NCBI GenBank assembly: GCA_018241725.1
Contig: JAFEDI010000080.1
Location: forward strand, 1-64,000
Direction of reading: 5' to 3'
Length of the DNA: 64,000 nucleotides
From: Pseudomonadota bacterium
GTDB taxonomy: Bacteria > Pseudomonadota > Gammaproteobacteria > Burkholderiales > Rhodocyclaceae
Part shown: piece after piece, positions 24,583 through 34,052 of the stretch
Layout: every line of letters begins with the position of its first letter
How positions within the stretch are numbered: position 1 is the stretch's first letter
Notes under the pieces: generated by a model
The model's input: only the letters and a program-made list of their open reading frames with translations
Told to the model about the DNA's origin: nothing
Databases searched by the model: none
Translations under genes and position numbers: made by a program

Positions 24583-26181
24583 ATGAGCCTCACCCTCCCC
24601 GCCGGCATGCAGATCAATGCCCCGATTCGTCCGGGCTACGAAACCATCCTCACCCCGGAAGCCCTTGAGCTGGTCGCCAAGCTGCACCGCGCTTTCGAAG
24701 GCCGCCGCCAGGAACTGCTGAAGGCCCGTGTCGAGCGCCAGGCCCGTATCGACGCCGGTGAAATGCCCGACTTCCTGCCGGAAACCAAGGCCATCCGCGA
24801 AGGCGACTGGAAGGTCGCTCCGGTTCCCGCTGCGCTGCAATGCCGTCGCGTCGAGATCACCGGCCCGGTCGAGGCCAAGATGATCATCAACGCCTTCAAC
24901 TCCGGCGCTGACTCCTACATGACCGACTTCGAGGACTCCAACTCCCCGAACTGGGACAACCAGCTCCAGGGCCAGGTGAACCTCTACAAGGCCATCCGCC
25001 GCGAACTGTCCTTCAAGAACGAAGCCGGCAAGGAATACAAGCTCAACGACAAGATCGCCACCCTGCAGATCCGCCCCCGCGGCTGGCACCTGGACGAGAA
25101 GCACGTCACCGTTGACGGCCAGCGCGTCGGCGGCGGCATCTTCGACTTCGCCCTGGTCTTCTTCCACAACGCCAAGGAACAGATCGCCCGCGGCGCCGGC
25201 CCCTTCTTCTACCTGCCGAAGATGGAAAGCCACCTGGAAGCCCGCCTGTGGAACGACATCTTCGTGATGGCCCAGGACCACTGTGGCGTGCCCCAAGGCA
25301 CCATCAAGGCCACCGTGCTGGTCGAAACCATCCTCGCCACCTTCGAGATGGAAGAGATCCTGTACGAACTGCGCGAGCACTCCGCCGGTCTCAACGCCGG
25401 GCGCTGGGACTACATCTTCTCCTGCATCAAGAAGTTCAAGAAGAACAAGGACTTCTGCCTGGCCCAACGCGGCGCCATCACGATGGAAGTGCCCTTCATG
25501 CGCTCCTACGCGCTGGCTCTGGTGCAGGCCTGCCACAAGCGCGGCGCCCCGGCCATGGGCGGCATGTCGGCCCTGATCCCGATCAAGGGCGATCCGGAAG
25601 CCAACGAAAAGGCCCTCGCCGGTATCCGTCACGACAAGACCCGCGACGCCAACGACGGCTTCGACGGCGGCTGGGTGGCTCACCCGGGCCTCGTCTCCAT
25701 CGCCATGGAAGAGTTCGTCAAGGTGCTGGGCGACAAGCCGAACCAGTTCGAGAAGCAGGTCGAAGGCTCCTTCGGCCCGGCCCAGTGGCTGGACTTCCGT
25801 CCCACCACCCCGATCACCGAAGCCGGCCTGCGCAACAACATCAACGTCGGCATCCACTACCTCGGCTCCTGGCTGGCCGGCAACGGCTGCGTGCCCATCC
25901 ACAACCTGATGGAAGACGCCGCCACCGCCGAAATCTCCCGGTCCCAGGTTTGGCAGTGGGTGGTCAGCCCGAAGGGCATCCTCGACGACGGCCGCAAGGT
26001 CACCGAAGAGCTGGTCCGCCCGATGATCGCCGAGGAACTGGCCAAGGTGAAGGCCACCGTCACCGCCCAGGGCGAGGACACCGCCACCTACGACCAGGCC
26101 GCCGAGATCTTCGACAAGATGTCGCTGACCCCGGACTACCCGGAATTCCTGACCCTGCCGCTGTACGAGGCGATGGAATAA
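24583..26181 (+). CDS. aceB: malate synthase A
   Basis: The enzyme condenses glyoxylate with acetyl-CoA to malate, the second step of the glyoxylate shunt. At 532 residues it matches the A isoform. Signature segments include GADSYMTDFEDSNSPNWDN near 104-122, IRPRGWHLDEKH near 159-170, and PKMESHLEARLWNDIF near 212-227. AGGAG precedes the ATG by six bases, and a strong terminator follows. It lies 39 bases after the dehalogenase and may be cotranscribed. No isocitrate lyase gene is in the window. Confidence 0.95.
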   Translation: MSLTLPAGMQINAPIRPGYETILTPEALELVAKLHRAFEGRRQELLKARVERQARIDAGEMPDFLPETKAIREGDWKVAPVPAALQCRRVEITGPVEAKMIINAFNSGADSYMTDFEDSNSPNWDNQLQGQVNLYKAIRRELSFKNEAGKEYKLNDKIATLQIRPRGWHLDEKHVTVDGQRVGGGIFDFALVFFHNAKEQIARGAGPFFYLPKMESHLEARLWNDIFVMAQDHCGVPQGTIKATVLVETILATFEMEEILYELREHSAGLNAGRWDYIFSCIKKFKKNKDFCLAQRGAITMEVPFMRSYALALVQACHKRGAPAMGGMSALIPIKGDPEANEKALAGIRHDKTRDANDGFDGGWVAHPGLVSIAMEEFVKVLGDKPNQFEKQVEGSFGPAQWLDFRPTTPITEAGLRNNINVGIHYLGSWLAGNGCVPIHNLMEDAATAEISRSQVWQWVVSPKGILDDGRKVTEELVRPMIAEELAKVKATVTAQGEDTATYDQAAEIFDKMSLTPDYPEFLTLPLYEAME

Positions 26182-26203
26182 GCGGAGCCTGCGATTGGCT
26201 ACG

Positions 26204-26231
26204 AAACGGCACCTGCGGGTGCCGTTTTTTC
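26204..26231 (+). terminator. intrinsic terminator of aceB
   Basis: AAACGGCACC pairs with GGTGCCGTTT around TGCG and is followed by a run of T. It separates aceB from the convergent regulator gene. Confidence 0.85.
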
Positions 26232-26256
26232 GTCTACCCGCCCGGCGGCAGGCTAC

Positions 26257-27747
26257 TCAGCCGCGCCGGGCGGCCTTGTCCAGGTGGGCCTCCACGACCC
26301 GCGCCAGCTTGATCGCCGCCGGGCGGATCAGCTCGTCCGGCACCGCGGCAAAACCCAGGTTGAGCCCCGGCTCGCTGCGGCTGCGGTCCATGTAGTACAG
26401 GGACAAGGGCCGCACCACCACGCCGTCGGCGAGGGCATCGGCGGCCAGCGCCGCATCGTCCACCGGCGCGTCGAACAGGTACACCAGTTGCAGCCCGGCA
26501 TGCCCGCCGGAGACCCGCACGCTGTCGCCCAGGCGCGCACCGAGTTCGTCGAGCAGGATGTCCCGCCGCGTGCGGTAGATGCCGCGCATGCGCTTGATGT
26601 GGGCGGTGAAGTGGCCTGAATCGATGAACTCAGCCAACGCCGCCTGATCGACCATCCGCCCTTCGCGGAACAGCTCCGCGTTGCCGATCGAGAAGGCATC
26701 CACCAGATCCTCAGGCACCACCATGTAGGACAGACGCAGGCCGGGGAACATCACCTTGCTCAGGGTGCCCACGTAGATCACCCGCTGGGTCCGCGACAGA
26801 CCGAACAGCGAAGCCAGCGGCTGGTTGTGGTAGCGCAGCTCGTTGTCGTAGTCGTCCTCGATGATCCACGCGCCGCAGCGCTCGGCTTGCTCCAGCACCT
26901 CCAGGCGCCGCTCCAGCGACAGCACCACGCCGGTCGGGTACTGGCTGGACGGCGACAGGCACATGACGCGCGGCGGCGCCTCCCAGTCCTCCGCCGTCGG
27001 CGCGATGCCACCGGCGTCGAGGGGAATCGCCCGCACGTCGAGCCCTGCCGCGCGCAGCACGTTGCGCGAACCCCAGTAGCCCGGCTCCTCGATCCAGGCC
27101 CGGTCGCCGTGGTCGGTGAGCATCCGCGCGCACAGATCCACCGCCTGGTGGGAACCATTGAGGATCAGGATCTGGCGCGGCGAGCACTTCATCATCCGCG
27201 TCACGTGCAGGTACTCGGCGAGGGCCACCTTGAGGGGGCCATAGCCACCGTGGGCGTACTGCAGCAGGTGCGACTGGGCCGGCTGGAAATACTTGCTGAG
27301 CAGGCGCAGCCAGATCGCGAAGGGGAAGTTCTCGGTGTCCGGCACCCCTGGCATGAAGGCCCCGCGCTGGATCCGGCTGCTGCTGCTCGCCGCCGCGATC
27401 TCCCCGCCGCGCCGCGACAGCCCTTCCCGCCGCGTTCCGACCAGCCGCTTGGGGGTCGGATGGCGGCCGACCCGCTGCAGCGCCTCCGACACGTAGGAGC
27501 CGTCGCCGATGAGCCCCTCGATGTAGCCCTCGGCAAACAGCTGCTCGTAGGCCCTGAGCACCGTATTGCGGCCCATGCCCAGATCCCGGGACAGGGAGCG
27601 GGTGCCGGGCAAACGGGTGCCAGGGGGCAATTGCCCATCAAGAATGGCCTGGCGCAGGGCCAGAAAAGTACGGATGCGCAGCATCAGGCCTTCGGGCTGG
27701 CGGGCCAGGTGCTGCTGCAGCAATTCGACGATCAAGCGGTTATCCAT
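26257..27747 (-). CDS. MocR/GabR-type transcriptional regulator
   Basis: MocR regulators join a GntR winged helix-turn-helix to a PLP-binding aminotransferase-fold domain that senses amino compounds. This 496-residue protein has the DNA-binding part at residues 20-90 (AILDGQLPPGTRLPGTRSLSRDLGMGRNTVLRAYEQLFAEGYI). The aminotransferase part includes YPTGVVLSLERR and the PLP lysine segment GTLSKVMFPGLR near 325-335. It is divergent from the GABA/polyamine operon. GabR controls gabTD by this mechanism in Bacillus, so the same job is inferred here. PdxR-like control is a less likely alternative, since no pdxST genes are adjacent. Confidence 0.87.
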   Translation of the reverse strand: MDNRLIVELLQQHLARQPEGLMLRIRTFLALRQAILDGQLPPGTRLPGTRSLSRDLGMGRNTVLRAYEQLFAEGYIEGLIGDGSYVSEALQRVGRHPTPKRLVGTRREGLSRRGGEIAAASSSSRIQRGAFMPGVPDTENFPFAIWLRLLSKYFQPAQSHLLQYAHGGYGPLKVALAEYLHVTRMMKCSPRQILILNGSHQAVDLCARMLTDHGDRAWIEEPGYWGSRNVLRAAGLDVRAIPLDAGGIAPTAEDWEAPPRVMCLSPSSQYPTGVVLSLERRLEVLEQAERCGAWIIEDDYDNELRYHNQPLASLFGLSRTQRVIYVGTLSKVMFPGLRLSYMVVPEDLVDAFSIGNAELFREGRMVDQAALAEFIDSGHFTAHIKRMRGIYRTRRDILLDELGARLGDSVRVSGGHAGLQLVYLFDAPVDDAALAADALADGVVVRPLSLYYMDRSRSEPGLNLGFAAVPDELIRPAAIKLARVVEAHLDKAARRG

Positions 27748-27860
27748 GGCAGGGAAAAAGTGGCGTCAATCTTGCGTCAGTCGGGGGTTCCGGAGCCGCG
27801 GCCGCGCCATCCTGCAGCGCAATACGCGCCGGACGGAAAGCAGGTCCACAGATCCCGAAT

Positions 27861-27924
27861 GGAAAGGTTCCCGCAAAGTGGTTCCTTCCAGTGCGCAATA
27901 AGTGGCTCTCTATAGAACCGCTTT
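27861..27924. promoter_or_regulatory. repeated AAAGTGGTTC-like motif in the divergent control region
   Basis: Related decamers occur as CAAAGTGGTTCC (27874-27885), ATAAGTGGCTCT (27898-27909) and, inverted, AGAACCGCTTT (27914-27924). A weaker copy, GGAAAGGTTCC, starts at 27861. Two of the direct copies are 24 bp apart. MocR proteins usually bind paired direct and inverted sites in front of their targets, so these are the best operator candidates. Confidence 0.5.
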
Positions 27925-28013
27925 CGCACCCTACTATGGCCTTAACGAACTCGCAACAAACGGCGCCCGACTCATCCGGCCCCGTTGTGAACCGCAACCT
28001 GGAGGAATACCCA

Positions 28014-29132
28014 ATGGCCGCACAACCCGGCAGCACCCAGCAGGAAGCCCACGTCACCTTCACCCGCGTCCAGAAGACCTACGACGGTGAAACGCTCATC
28101 GTCCGCGATCTCAACCTGGAGATCCGCCGCGGCGAATTCCTCACCCTGCTCGGCCCCTCCGGTTCCGGCAAGACCACCTGCCTGATGATGCTGGCCGGCT
28201 TCGAGACCCCCACCTCCGGCGAGATCCGCGTCGGCGGCACGGTGATCAACAAGGTGCCGCCGCACCGCCGCAACATCGGCATGGTTTTCCAGAACTACGC
28301 ACTGTTCCCGCACATGACGGTGGCCGAGAACCTGCGCTTCCCCCTCAGCGTGCGCAAGCTGCCGGCCGCCGACATCGACGCCAAGGTCAAGCGCGCCCTC
28401 GCCATGGTGCGCCTCGAAGCCTTCGGCAACCGCTACCCGCAGCAGCTCTCCGGCGGCCAGCAACAGCGCATCGCACTGGCCCGCGCGCTGGTCTTCGAGC
28501 CCGAACTGGTGCTGATGGACGAGCCCCTCGGCGCCCTCGACAAGCAGCTGCGCGAGCACATGCAGATCGAGATCAAGCATCTCCACGACAGCCTCGGCAT
28601 CACCTTCGTCTTCGTCACCCACGACCAGGGCGAGGCGCTGACCATGTCCGACCGCATCGCCGTCTTCGACCGCGGCGAGATCCAGCAGATCGACAGCGCC
28701 GAACGCCTCTACGAAGAACCGGCCAACGCCTTCGTCGCCGGCTTCATCGGCGAGAGCAACACCTTCCGGGGCACCTTGCTCGAGCGCAACGGCGACGCCT
28801 GTGCGATTCGCCTGCCGAGCGGCGCGGTGGTCCAGGCCCGGGCCGCCGACGTCGGCGCCGTGGGCAGCAGCGCGGTGGTCTCGGTGCGCCCCGAGCGCAT
28901 CGTCCTCAACGGAGCCTCGGCCGACTGCGAGAACCGCTTCAGCGCCAAGATCAAGGAACTCATCTACCAGGGCGACCACGTGCGCGTGCAGCTCGACCTC
29001 GGCAACCAGTCCAGCCTGATGGTCAAGGCGCCGATCTCCCAGCTCAGCCACGAGCTGCGCCCCGAACAACCCATCGAGGTCGGCATCCCGGCCGCCCACT
29101 TGCGCGCCCTGGCCCCCACGCCGAGCGCCTGA
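28014..29132 (+). CDS. ABC-transporter ATPase, PotA-like (polyamine/GABA import)
   Basis: The 372-residue ATP-binding subunit has Walker A GPSGSGKT near 46-53, Q-loop VFQNYALFPHMT, signature LSGGQQQR, Walker B LVLMDEP and the H-loop VTHD. A C-terminal TOBE-type regulatory domain follows (about 240-372). This order matches spermidine/putrescine importers of the PotA/PotG type. GGAGGA lies eight bases before the ATG at 28014; the longer open frame to 27891 crosses the promoter region. It is the first gene of the operon, followed by binding protein, two permeases, gabD and gabT. Confidence 0.87.
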   Translation: MAAQPGSTQQEAHVTFTRVQKTYDGETLIVRDLNLEIRRGEFLTLLGPSGSGKTTCLMMLAGFETPTSGEIRVGGTVINKVPPHRRNIGMVFQNYALFPHMTVAENLRFPLSVRKLPAADIDAKVKRALAMVRLEAFGNRYPQQLSGGQQQRIALARALVFEPELVLMDEPLGALDKQLREHMQIEIKHLHDSLGITFVFVTHDQGEALTMSDRIAVFDRGEIQQIDSAERLYEEPANAFVAGFIGESNTFRGTLLERNGDACAIRLPSGAVVQARAADVGAVGSSAVVSVRPERIVLNGASADCENRFSAKIKELIYQGDHVRVQLDLGNQSSLMVKAPISQLSHELRPEQPIEVGIPAAHLRALAPTPSA

Positions 29133-29195
29133 CGAATCCGCAGCACCCGTCGCTCCTCCCAATCCACGCCATCCACATCCCGGAGAACCACCACC

Positions 29196-30230
29196 ATGCA
29201 CGCCCTCAAAACCATCGCCCTCGCCGTCTGCGGCATCCTGTCCTGTAGCAGCGCCATGGCCAGCGAACTGACCCTGATCTCCTTCGGCGGCACCAACCAG
29301 AAGGCCCAGGACAAGGCCTTCTACCAGCCCTTCATGAAGAGCAGCGGCAACAAGATCCTGCCCGGCGAATACAACGGCGAGCAGGCCCGCGTAAAGGCGA
29401 TGGTCGAAGCCCATAAGGTGACCTGGGACGTGGTCGAGGTCGAATCCCCCGAGCTGGCCCGCGGCTGCGAGGAAGGCCTGTACGAGAAGCTCGACTACAG
29501 CAAGATCGGCGGCAAGGACGAGTTCATCGGCAAGGCTGTCACCGATTGCGGCATCGGCTTCTTCGTGTGGTCCACGCTGCTCGCCTACAACGCCGACAAG
29601 CTGAAGGCCGCCCCCACCAGCTGGGCCGATTTCTGGGACCTGAAGAAATTCCCCGGCAAGCGCGGCATGCGCAAGGGCGCCAAGTTCACCCTCGAAATCG
29701 CCCTCCTCGCCGACGGCGTGAAACCGGACCAGGTCTACAAGCTGCTCGCCAGCAAGGACGGCGTCGACCGCGCCTTCAAGAAGCTCGACCAGATCAAGGG
29801 CTCCATCCAGTGGTGGGAAGCCGGCGCCCAGCCGCCGCAGATGCTCGCCGCCGGCGACGTGGTGATGAGCTCGGCCTACAACGGCCGCATCGCCACCGCC
29901 CAGAAGGAAGGCAAGAACCTCAAGATGGTGTGGGGCGGCAACATCTATGACGTGGAGTCCTACGCCATTCCGAAGGGCGCCCCCAACCGCGACCTGGCCT
30001 ACAAGTACCTGCAGTTCTCCAGCAAGGCCGAGAACCAGCAGGTCTTCTCCGGCGAGATTCCCTACGGCCCGACCAACCTGAAGGCCGCCAAGGCCATGCC
30101 GGCGCACATCGCCGCCGAACTGCCGACCTCGGCCGCCAACATCGCCAGCGCCCTGCCCAGCAACACCCAGTTCTGGGTCGAACACGGCGAAGAGCTGGAA
30201 CAGCGCTTCAACAGCTGGGCCGCCAAGTAA
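29196..30230 (+). CDS. periplasmic polyamine/GABA-binding protein, PotD/PotF-like
   Basis: The 344-residue solute-binding protein has the signal peptide MHALKTIALAVCGILSCSSAMA. The mature part follows the spermidine/putrescine-binding pattern: LTLISFGGTNQKAQDKAF, WDVVEVESPELARGCEEGLYEKLD, FFVWSTLLAYNADKLK, and SIQWWEAGAQPPQMLAAGDVVMSSAYNG. Members of this group that sit beside gab genes often bind GABA or related amines. The exact ligand cannot be read from the sequence. A GGAGAA ribosome-binding site precedes the start. Confidence 0.86.
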   Translation: MHALKTIALAVCGILSCSSAMASELTLISFGGTNQKAQDKAFYQPFMKSSGNKILPGEYNGEQARVKAMVEAHKVTWDVVEVESPELARGCEEGLYEKLDYSKIGGKDEFIGKAVTDCGIGFFVWSTLLAYNADKLKAAPTSWADFWDLKKFPGKRGMRKGAKFTLEIALLADGVKPDQVYKLLASKDGVDRAFKKLDQIKGSIQWWEAGAQPPQMLAAGDVVMSSAYNGRIATAQKEGKNLKMVWGGNIYDVESYAIPKGAPNRDLAYKYLQFSSKAENQQVFSGEIPYGPTNLKAAKAMPAHIAAELPTSAANIASALPSNTQFWVEHGEELEQRFNSWAAK

Positions 30231-30242
30231 GCCGACCGCCGA

Positions 30243-31625
30243 ATGACGCCCGCCATGTCCCCGAGCAGCGCCTCCCCCTCCCCTGCCCTGGACCTTGGCC
30301 GGGCGTCACCCGACCGGGCTCCGGCCCCGACGATCACCATGGATGAAGCCCCCATGACCGCCACCACCCTGACCGCTCCCGCCGCAGCCGCCGAGCCCGC
30401 CGAACGGGCGCTGCCCCTCAAAACCCGCCTGAAGCGGGCCGAACGACGCAAGAAACTGCTGCACCTGGCGCTGATCGCACCCCTCGCCGTCTTTCTGCTG
30501 CTGACCTTCCTGTGGCCCATCGGCGCACTGCTCAAACGCAGCGTGGACAATCCCGAAGTGCGCGGTGGCCTGCCCGCCACAGCAGAGGCACTGGAGCACT
30601 GGAACGGCCAGGGCCTGCCGCCCGCCTCGACCCTCGCCGTTTTCGTCAAGGAAATGGAGGCCGCCCACGGCACCACCGAGCTGGCCTCCGCCGCCAAGCG
30701 CCTCAACACCGAGATGACCGGCTACCGCAGCCTGATCATGAAGACCGCCCGCAGCCTGCCGCTGCCCGACGGCACCAAGCTTCAGGATGGCCTCAACGCC
30801 ATCGACCCGCGCTGGGGCGAGACCCACACCTGGCAGGTGATGGCCCGCGCCGGCCAGCCCTACACCAGCTATTGCCTGCTGGCTGCCCTCGACCACACGC
30901 TCGATGCCGACGGCGCCATCGTCGCCGCCACCGAAGACCAGGCCATCTACCTGGACGTGCTCGGCCGCACCTTCTGGATGAGCCTGGTGGTCACCCTGTG
31001 CTGCCTGGTCCTCGGCTTCCCGCTGGCCTACCTGCTCACCAGCCTGCCCACCCGCAGCAGCAACCTGCTGATGATCCTGGTGCTGCTGCCCTTCTGGACT
31101 TCCATCCTGGTGCGCGTCGCCTCGTGGATCGTGCTGCTGCAGTCCGGCGGCCTGGTCAATCAGGCCCTGCAGGCCCTCGGCCTCATCGACGAACCCCTGC
31201 AGCTCGTATTCAACCGCCTCGGGGTGTACATCGCCATGACCCACATCCTGCTGCCCTTCATGATCCTGCCGCTGTACTCGGTGATGAAAGGCATCTCGCC
31301 GATCTACCTGCGCGCCGCCCAGTCCCTCGGCTGCCCGCCCTTCCAGAGCTTCTGGAAGGTGTACTTCCCGCAGACCCTGCCGGGCGTGTTCGCCGGCGCC
31401 CTGCTGGTCTTCATCCTGTCGATGGGCTACTACATCACCCCCGCGCTGCTCGGCGGCCCGCAGGAGCAGATGGCCAGCTACTTCATCGCCTTCTACACCA
31501 ACGAGACGATCAACTGGGGCATGGCCGCCGCCCTGTCCACCGTGCTGCTCGGCGCCACCCTGCTGCTCTACATCGTCTATTCCCGTTACGCCGGCCAGGG
31601 CCGCAACACGGCCAAGGCCCGCTGA
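30243..31625 (+). CDS. ABC-transporter permease, PotB/PotH-like
   Basis: This inner-membrane permease is up to 460 residues. TM1 is near LALIAPLAVFLLLTFLWPIGALL (about 78-100). A long periplasmic segment of some 140 residues follows, and then the BPD-type permease domain (FWMSLVVTLCCLVLGFPLAYLL onwards) with the EAA-like loop RAAQSLGCPPFQSFWKVYFPQTLPG. The insert before the permease domain is typical of the subgroup found with gab genes. The start is uncertain: ATGs at 30243, 30339 and 30354 are all in frame, none with a strong Shine-Dalgarno sequence. It pairs with the next permease. Confidence 0.85.
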   Translation: MTPAMSPSSASPSPALDLGRASPDRAPAPTITMDEAPMTATTLTAPAAAAEPAERALPLKTRLKRAERRKKLLHLALIAPLAVFLLLTFLWPIGALLKRSVDNPEVRGGLPATAEALEHWNGQGLPPASTLAVFVKEMEAAHGTTELASAAKRLNTEMTGYRSLIMKTARSLPLPDGTKLQDGLNAIDPRWGETHTWQVMARAGQPYTSYCLLAALDHTLDADGAIVAATEDQAIYLDVLGRTFWMSLVVTLCCLVLGFPLAYLLTSLPTRSSNLLMILVLLPFWTSILVRVASWIVLLQSGGLVNQALQALGLIDEPLQLVFNRLGVYIAMTHILLPFMILPLYSVMKGISPIYLRAAQSLGCPPFQSFWKVYFPQTLPGVFAGALLVFILSMGYYITPALLGGPQEQMASYFIAFYTNETINWGMAAALSTVLLGATLLLYIVYSRYAGQGRNTAKAR

Positions 31626-31636
31626 AGGAGAACACC

Positions 31637-32464
31637 ATGTTGCAAGCCTACGCCTCGCCCCTCGAACGGACCTGGTTCTACGCCCACCGGGTCATCGCCG
31701 GCCTGATCCTGCTGTTCCTGATCCTGCCGATCCTGGTCATCGTGCCGCTGTCCTTCAATTCGGACTCCTTCCTGATGTACCCGATGGCCGGCGCCTCCCT
31801 GCGCTGGTACGAGGAGATCATCGGCTCCGACGTGTGGCGCAACGCGCTGATGAACAGCCTGATCGTCTCGCCGGCCGCCACGCTGCTGGCGGTGGTGCTG
31901 GGCACCCTGGCCTCCATCGGCCTGGTGCGCAGCGACTTCCCCGGCAAGGCACTGCTCACCGCCATCCTCATCTCGCCGATGGTGGTGCCGGTGGTCATCG
32001 TCGGCGTCGCGGTGTACCTGTTCTTCGCCCCCCTTGGCCTGGCCGGCAGCTACACCGGGCTGATCCTTGCGCACGCCGTGCTCGGCGTACCCTTCGTCAT
32101 CACCACCGTCACCGCCACGCTGCAGGGCTTCGACTACAACCTGGTGCGCGCCGCCGCTAGCCTGGGCGCCAACCCGGTGCTGACCTTCTTCCGGGTCACC
32201 CTGCCGCTGGTCGCGCCGGGCATCGTCTCCGGCGGGCTGTTCGCCTTCGCCACCTCCTTCGACGAAGTGGTGGTCACGCTCTTCCTCGCCAGCCCCGGCC
32301 AGGCCACGCTGCCGCGCCAGATGTTCGCCGGCATCCGCGAGAACATCAGCCCGGCCATCGCCGCGGTGGCGACGATCCTGATCGTGCTCTCCACGCTGAT
32401 GCTGCTGACCCTCGAATGGCTCCGCCAGCGCTCCGAGAAGCTGCGCACCGGAAAGTCGCGCTAA
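31637..32464 (+). CDS. ABC-transporter permease, PotC/PotI-like
   Basis: The second membrane subunit has 275 residues and six predicted helices (first near VIAGLILLFLILPILVIVPLSF). The EAA loop RAAASLGANPVLTFFRVTLPLVAPG couples to the ATPase. AAGGAG is six bases before the ATG at 31637. The gene begins 11 bases after the first permease stop. Open frame extends far upstream to 30512 in this phase, but only as a shadow of the preceding permease. Confidence 0.88.
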   Translation: MLQAYASPLERTWFYAHRVIAGLILLFLILPILVIVPLSFNSDSFLMYPMAGASLRWYEEIIGSDVWRNALMNSLIVSPAATLLAVVLGTLASIGLVRSDFPGKALLTAILISPMVVPVVIVGVAVYLFFAPLGLAGSYTGLILAHAVLGVPFVITTVTATLQGFDYNLVRAAASLGANPVLTFFRVTLPLVAPGIVSGGLFAFATSFDEVVVTLFLASPGQATLPRQMFAGIRENISPAIAAVATILIVLSTLMLLTLEWLRQRSEKLRTGKSR

Positions 32465-32527
32465 AAACCTAAACCCCTGATCCACCCCCTTTTTTTCAAT
32501 CCCACTCGTGTCGGGAGAGCCCTTCTC

Positions 32528-33997
32528 ATGCCCAAAATCTGTGATTCCACCCTGTTCCGCCATGCCGCCTTCATCAACGGCGAGTGGTGCGAGGCCGACG
32601 ACGGCGCCACCAGCGAGATCCTCAACCCGGCCAGCGGCGCCAGCCTGGGCGCCGTACCGGTGATGGGCGCCGCGGAAACCCGCCGCGCCATCGACGCCGC
32701 CAACGCAGCCCTGCCGGCCTGGCGCCGCCTGCCCGCCGCCCAGCGCGGCAAGCTGCTGCGCGCCTGGTACGAACTGCTGCTGGAAAACCAGGAAGACCTG
32801 GCCGTCATCATGACCTGCGAGCAAGGCAAGCCCCTGGCCGAAGCCCGCGGCGAAGTGGCCTACGCCGCCTCCTACCTGGAGTGGTTCGCCGAGGAAGGCA
32901 AGCGCGCCTACGGCGAAACCATCCCCTCGCCCTTCCCCGACCGCCGCCTGATCGTCACCAAGGAACCGGTCGGCGTGTGTGCCGCCGTCACGCCGTGGAA
33001 CTTCCCGGCCGCGATGATCACCCGCAAGGCCGGCGCGGCCCTCGCTGCCGGCTGCACGATGGTCCTCAAGCCGGCCCCGCAGACGCCCTACTCGGCCCTC
33101 GCGCTGGCCGTGCTGGCCGAACGCGCCGGCATCCCGAAGGGCGTCTTCAACGTCGTCACCGGCGACGTGGCCAGTTCGGCGGCGATCGGCGGCGAGCTGT
33201 GCGCCAACCCCATCGTGCGCAAGCTGTCCTTCACCGGCTCCACCGCCGTCGGCGCCCGCCTGATGGCCCAGTGTGCACCGTCGATCAAGAAACTGTCGCT
33301 GGAACTGGGCGGCAACGCGCCCTTCATCGTCTTCGACGACGCCGACCTGGACGCCGCCGTGCAGGGCGCCCTCGCCTCCAAGTACCGCAACGCCGGCCAG
33401 ACCTGCGTCTGCGCCAACCGCCTGCTGGTGCAGGACGGCGTGTACGACGCCTTCGCCGCCAAGCTGGCCGAGGCGGTCAAGGCCCTCAAGGTCGGCGACG
33501 GCCTGGAATCCGGCACCACCCAGGGGCCGCTGATCAACGAAGCCGCTGTCGCCAAGGTCGAGCGCCACGTGGCCGACGCCGTCGCCAAGGGCGCCCAGGT
33601 GCTCACCGGCGGCAAGCGCCATGCCCTCGGCGGCAGCTTCTTCGAGCCCACCGTGCTGACCGGCGTCACCACCAACATGGCGGTAGCCCGCGAAGAGACC
33701 TTCGGCCCGATGGCCCCGCTGTTCCGCTTCGCCACCGAAGCCGACGCCATCCGCATGGCCAACGACACCGAGTTCGGCCTCGCCTCCTACCTGTACAGCC
33801 GCGACATCGGCCGCATCTGGCGGGTTTCCGAGGCCCTCGAGTACGGCATGGTCGGCGTCAACACCGGCCTCATCTCCACCGAGGTCGCCCCCTTCGGCGG
33901 CGTCAAGTCCTCCGGCCTCGGCCGCGAAGGCTCCAGCCACGGCCTCGATGACTACCTGGAGATCAAGTACGTGGCCCTCGGCGGCCTCGACGCCTGA
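32528..33997 (+). CDS. gabD: succinate-semialdehyde dehydrogenase
   Basis: GabD oxidises succinic semialdehyde to succinate with NAD(P)+, the last step of GABA breakdown. The 489-residue protein is a full-length aldehyde dehydrogenase: TPWNFPAAMITRKAGAALAAGC near 156-177, LELGGNAPFIVFDDADLD (catalytic Glu near 258), and GQTCVCANR with the catalytic Cys near 292. C-terminal residues PFGGVKSSGLGREGS are typical of GabD. Length and sequence match E. coli GabD (482) well. It is placed between the importer genes and gabT. Confidence 0.93.
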   Translation: MPKICDSTLFRHAAFINGEWCEADDGATSEILNPASGASLGAVPVMGAAETRRAIDAANAALPAWRRLPAAQRGKLLRAWYELLLENQEDLAVIMTCEQGKPLAEARGEVAYAASYLEWFAEEGKRAYGETIPSPFPDRRLIVTKEPVGVCAAVTPWNFPAAMITRKAGAALAAGCTMVLKPAPQTPYSALALAVLAERAGIPKGVFNVVTGDVASSAAIGGELCANPIVRKLSFTGSTAVGARLMAQCAPSIKKLSLELGGNAPFIVFDDADLDAAVQGALASKYRNAGQTCVCANRLLVQDGVYDAFAAKLAEAVKALKVGDGLESGTTQGPLINEAAVAKVERHVADAVAKGAQVLTGGKRHALGGSFFEPTVLTGVTTNMAVAREETFGPMAPLFRFATEADAIRMANDTEFGLASYLYSRDIGRIWRVSEALEYGMVGVNTGLISTEVAPFGGVKSSGLGREGSSHGLDDYLEIKYVALGGLDA

Positions 33998-34052
33998 TCC
34001 CTTCAAGCCCCTTTTCCATCAAGACATTCAGACCTTCATACGGAGAACAGCA

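Noticed and set aside
27972-30185. 737-residue antisense frame across the ATPase and binding-protein genes
   Set aside because: Same reason as the other antisense frames; both genes on the plus strand have full family motifs.
31586-34006. 806-residue antisense frame across permease and gabD
   Set aside because: The frame is an antisense shadow; the Gly-, Asp- and His-rich sequence has no domain, and the genes on the other strand are certain.
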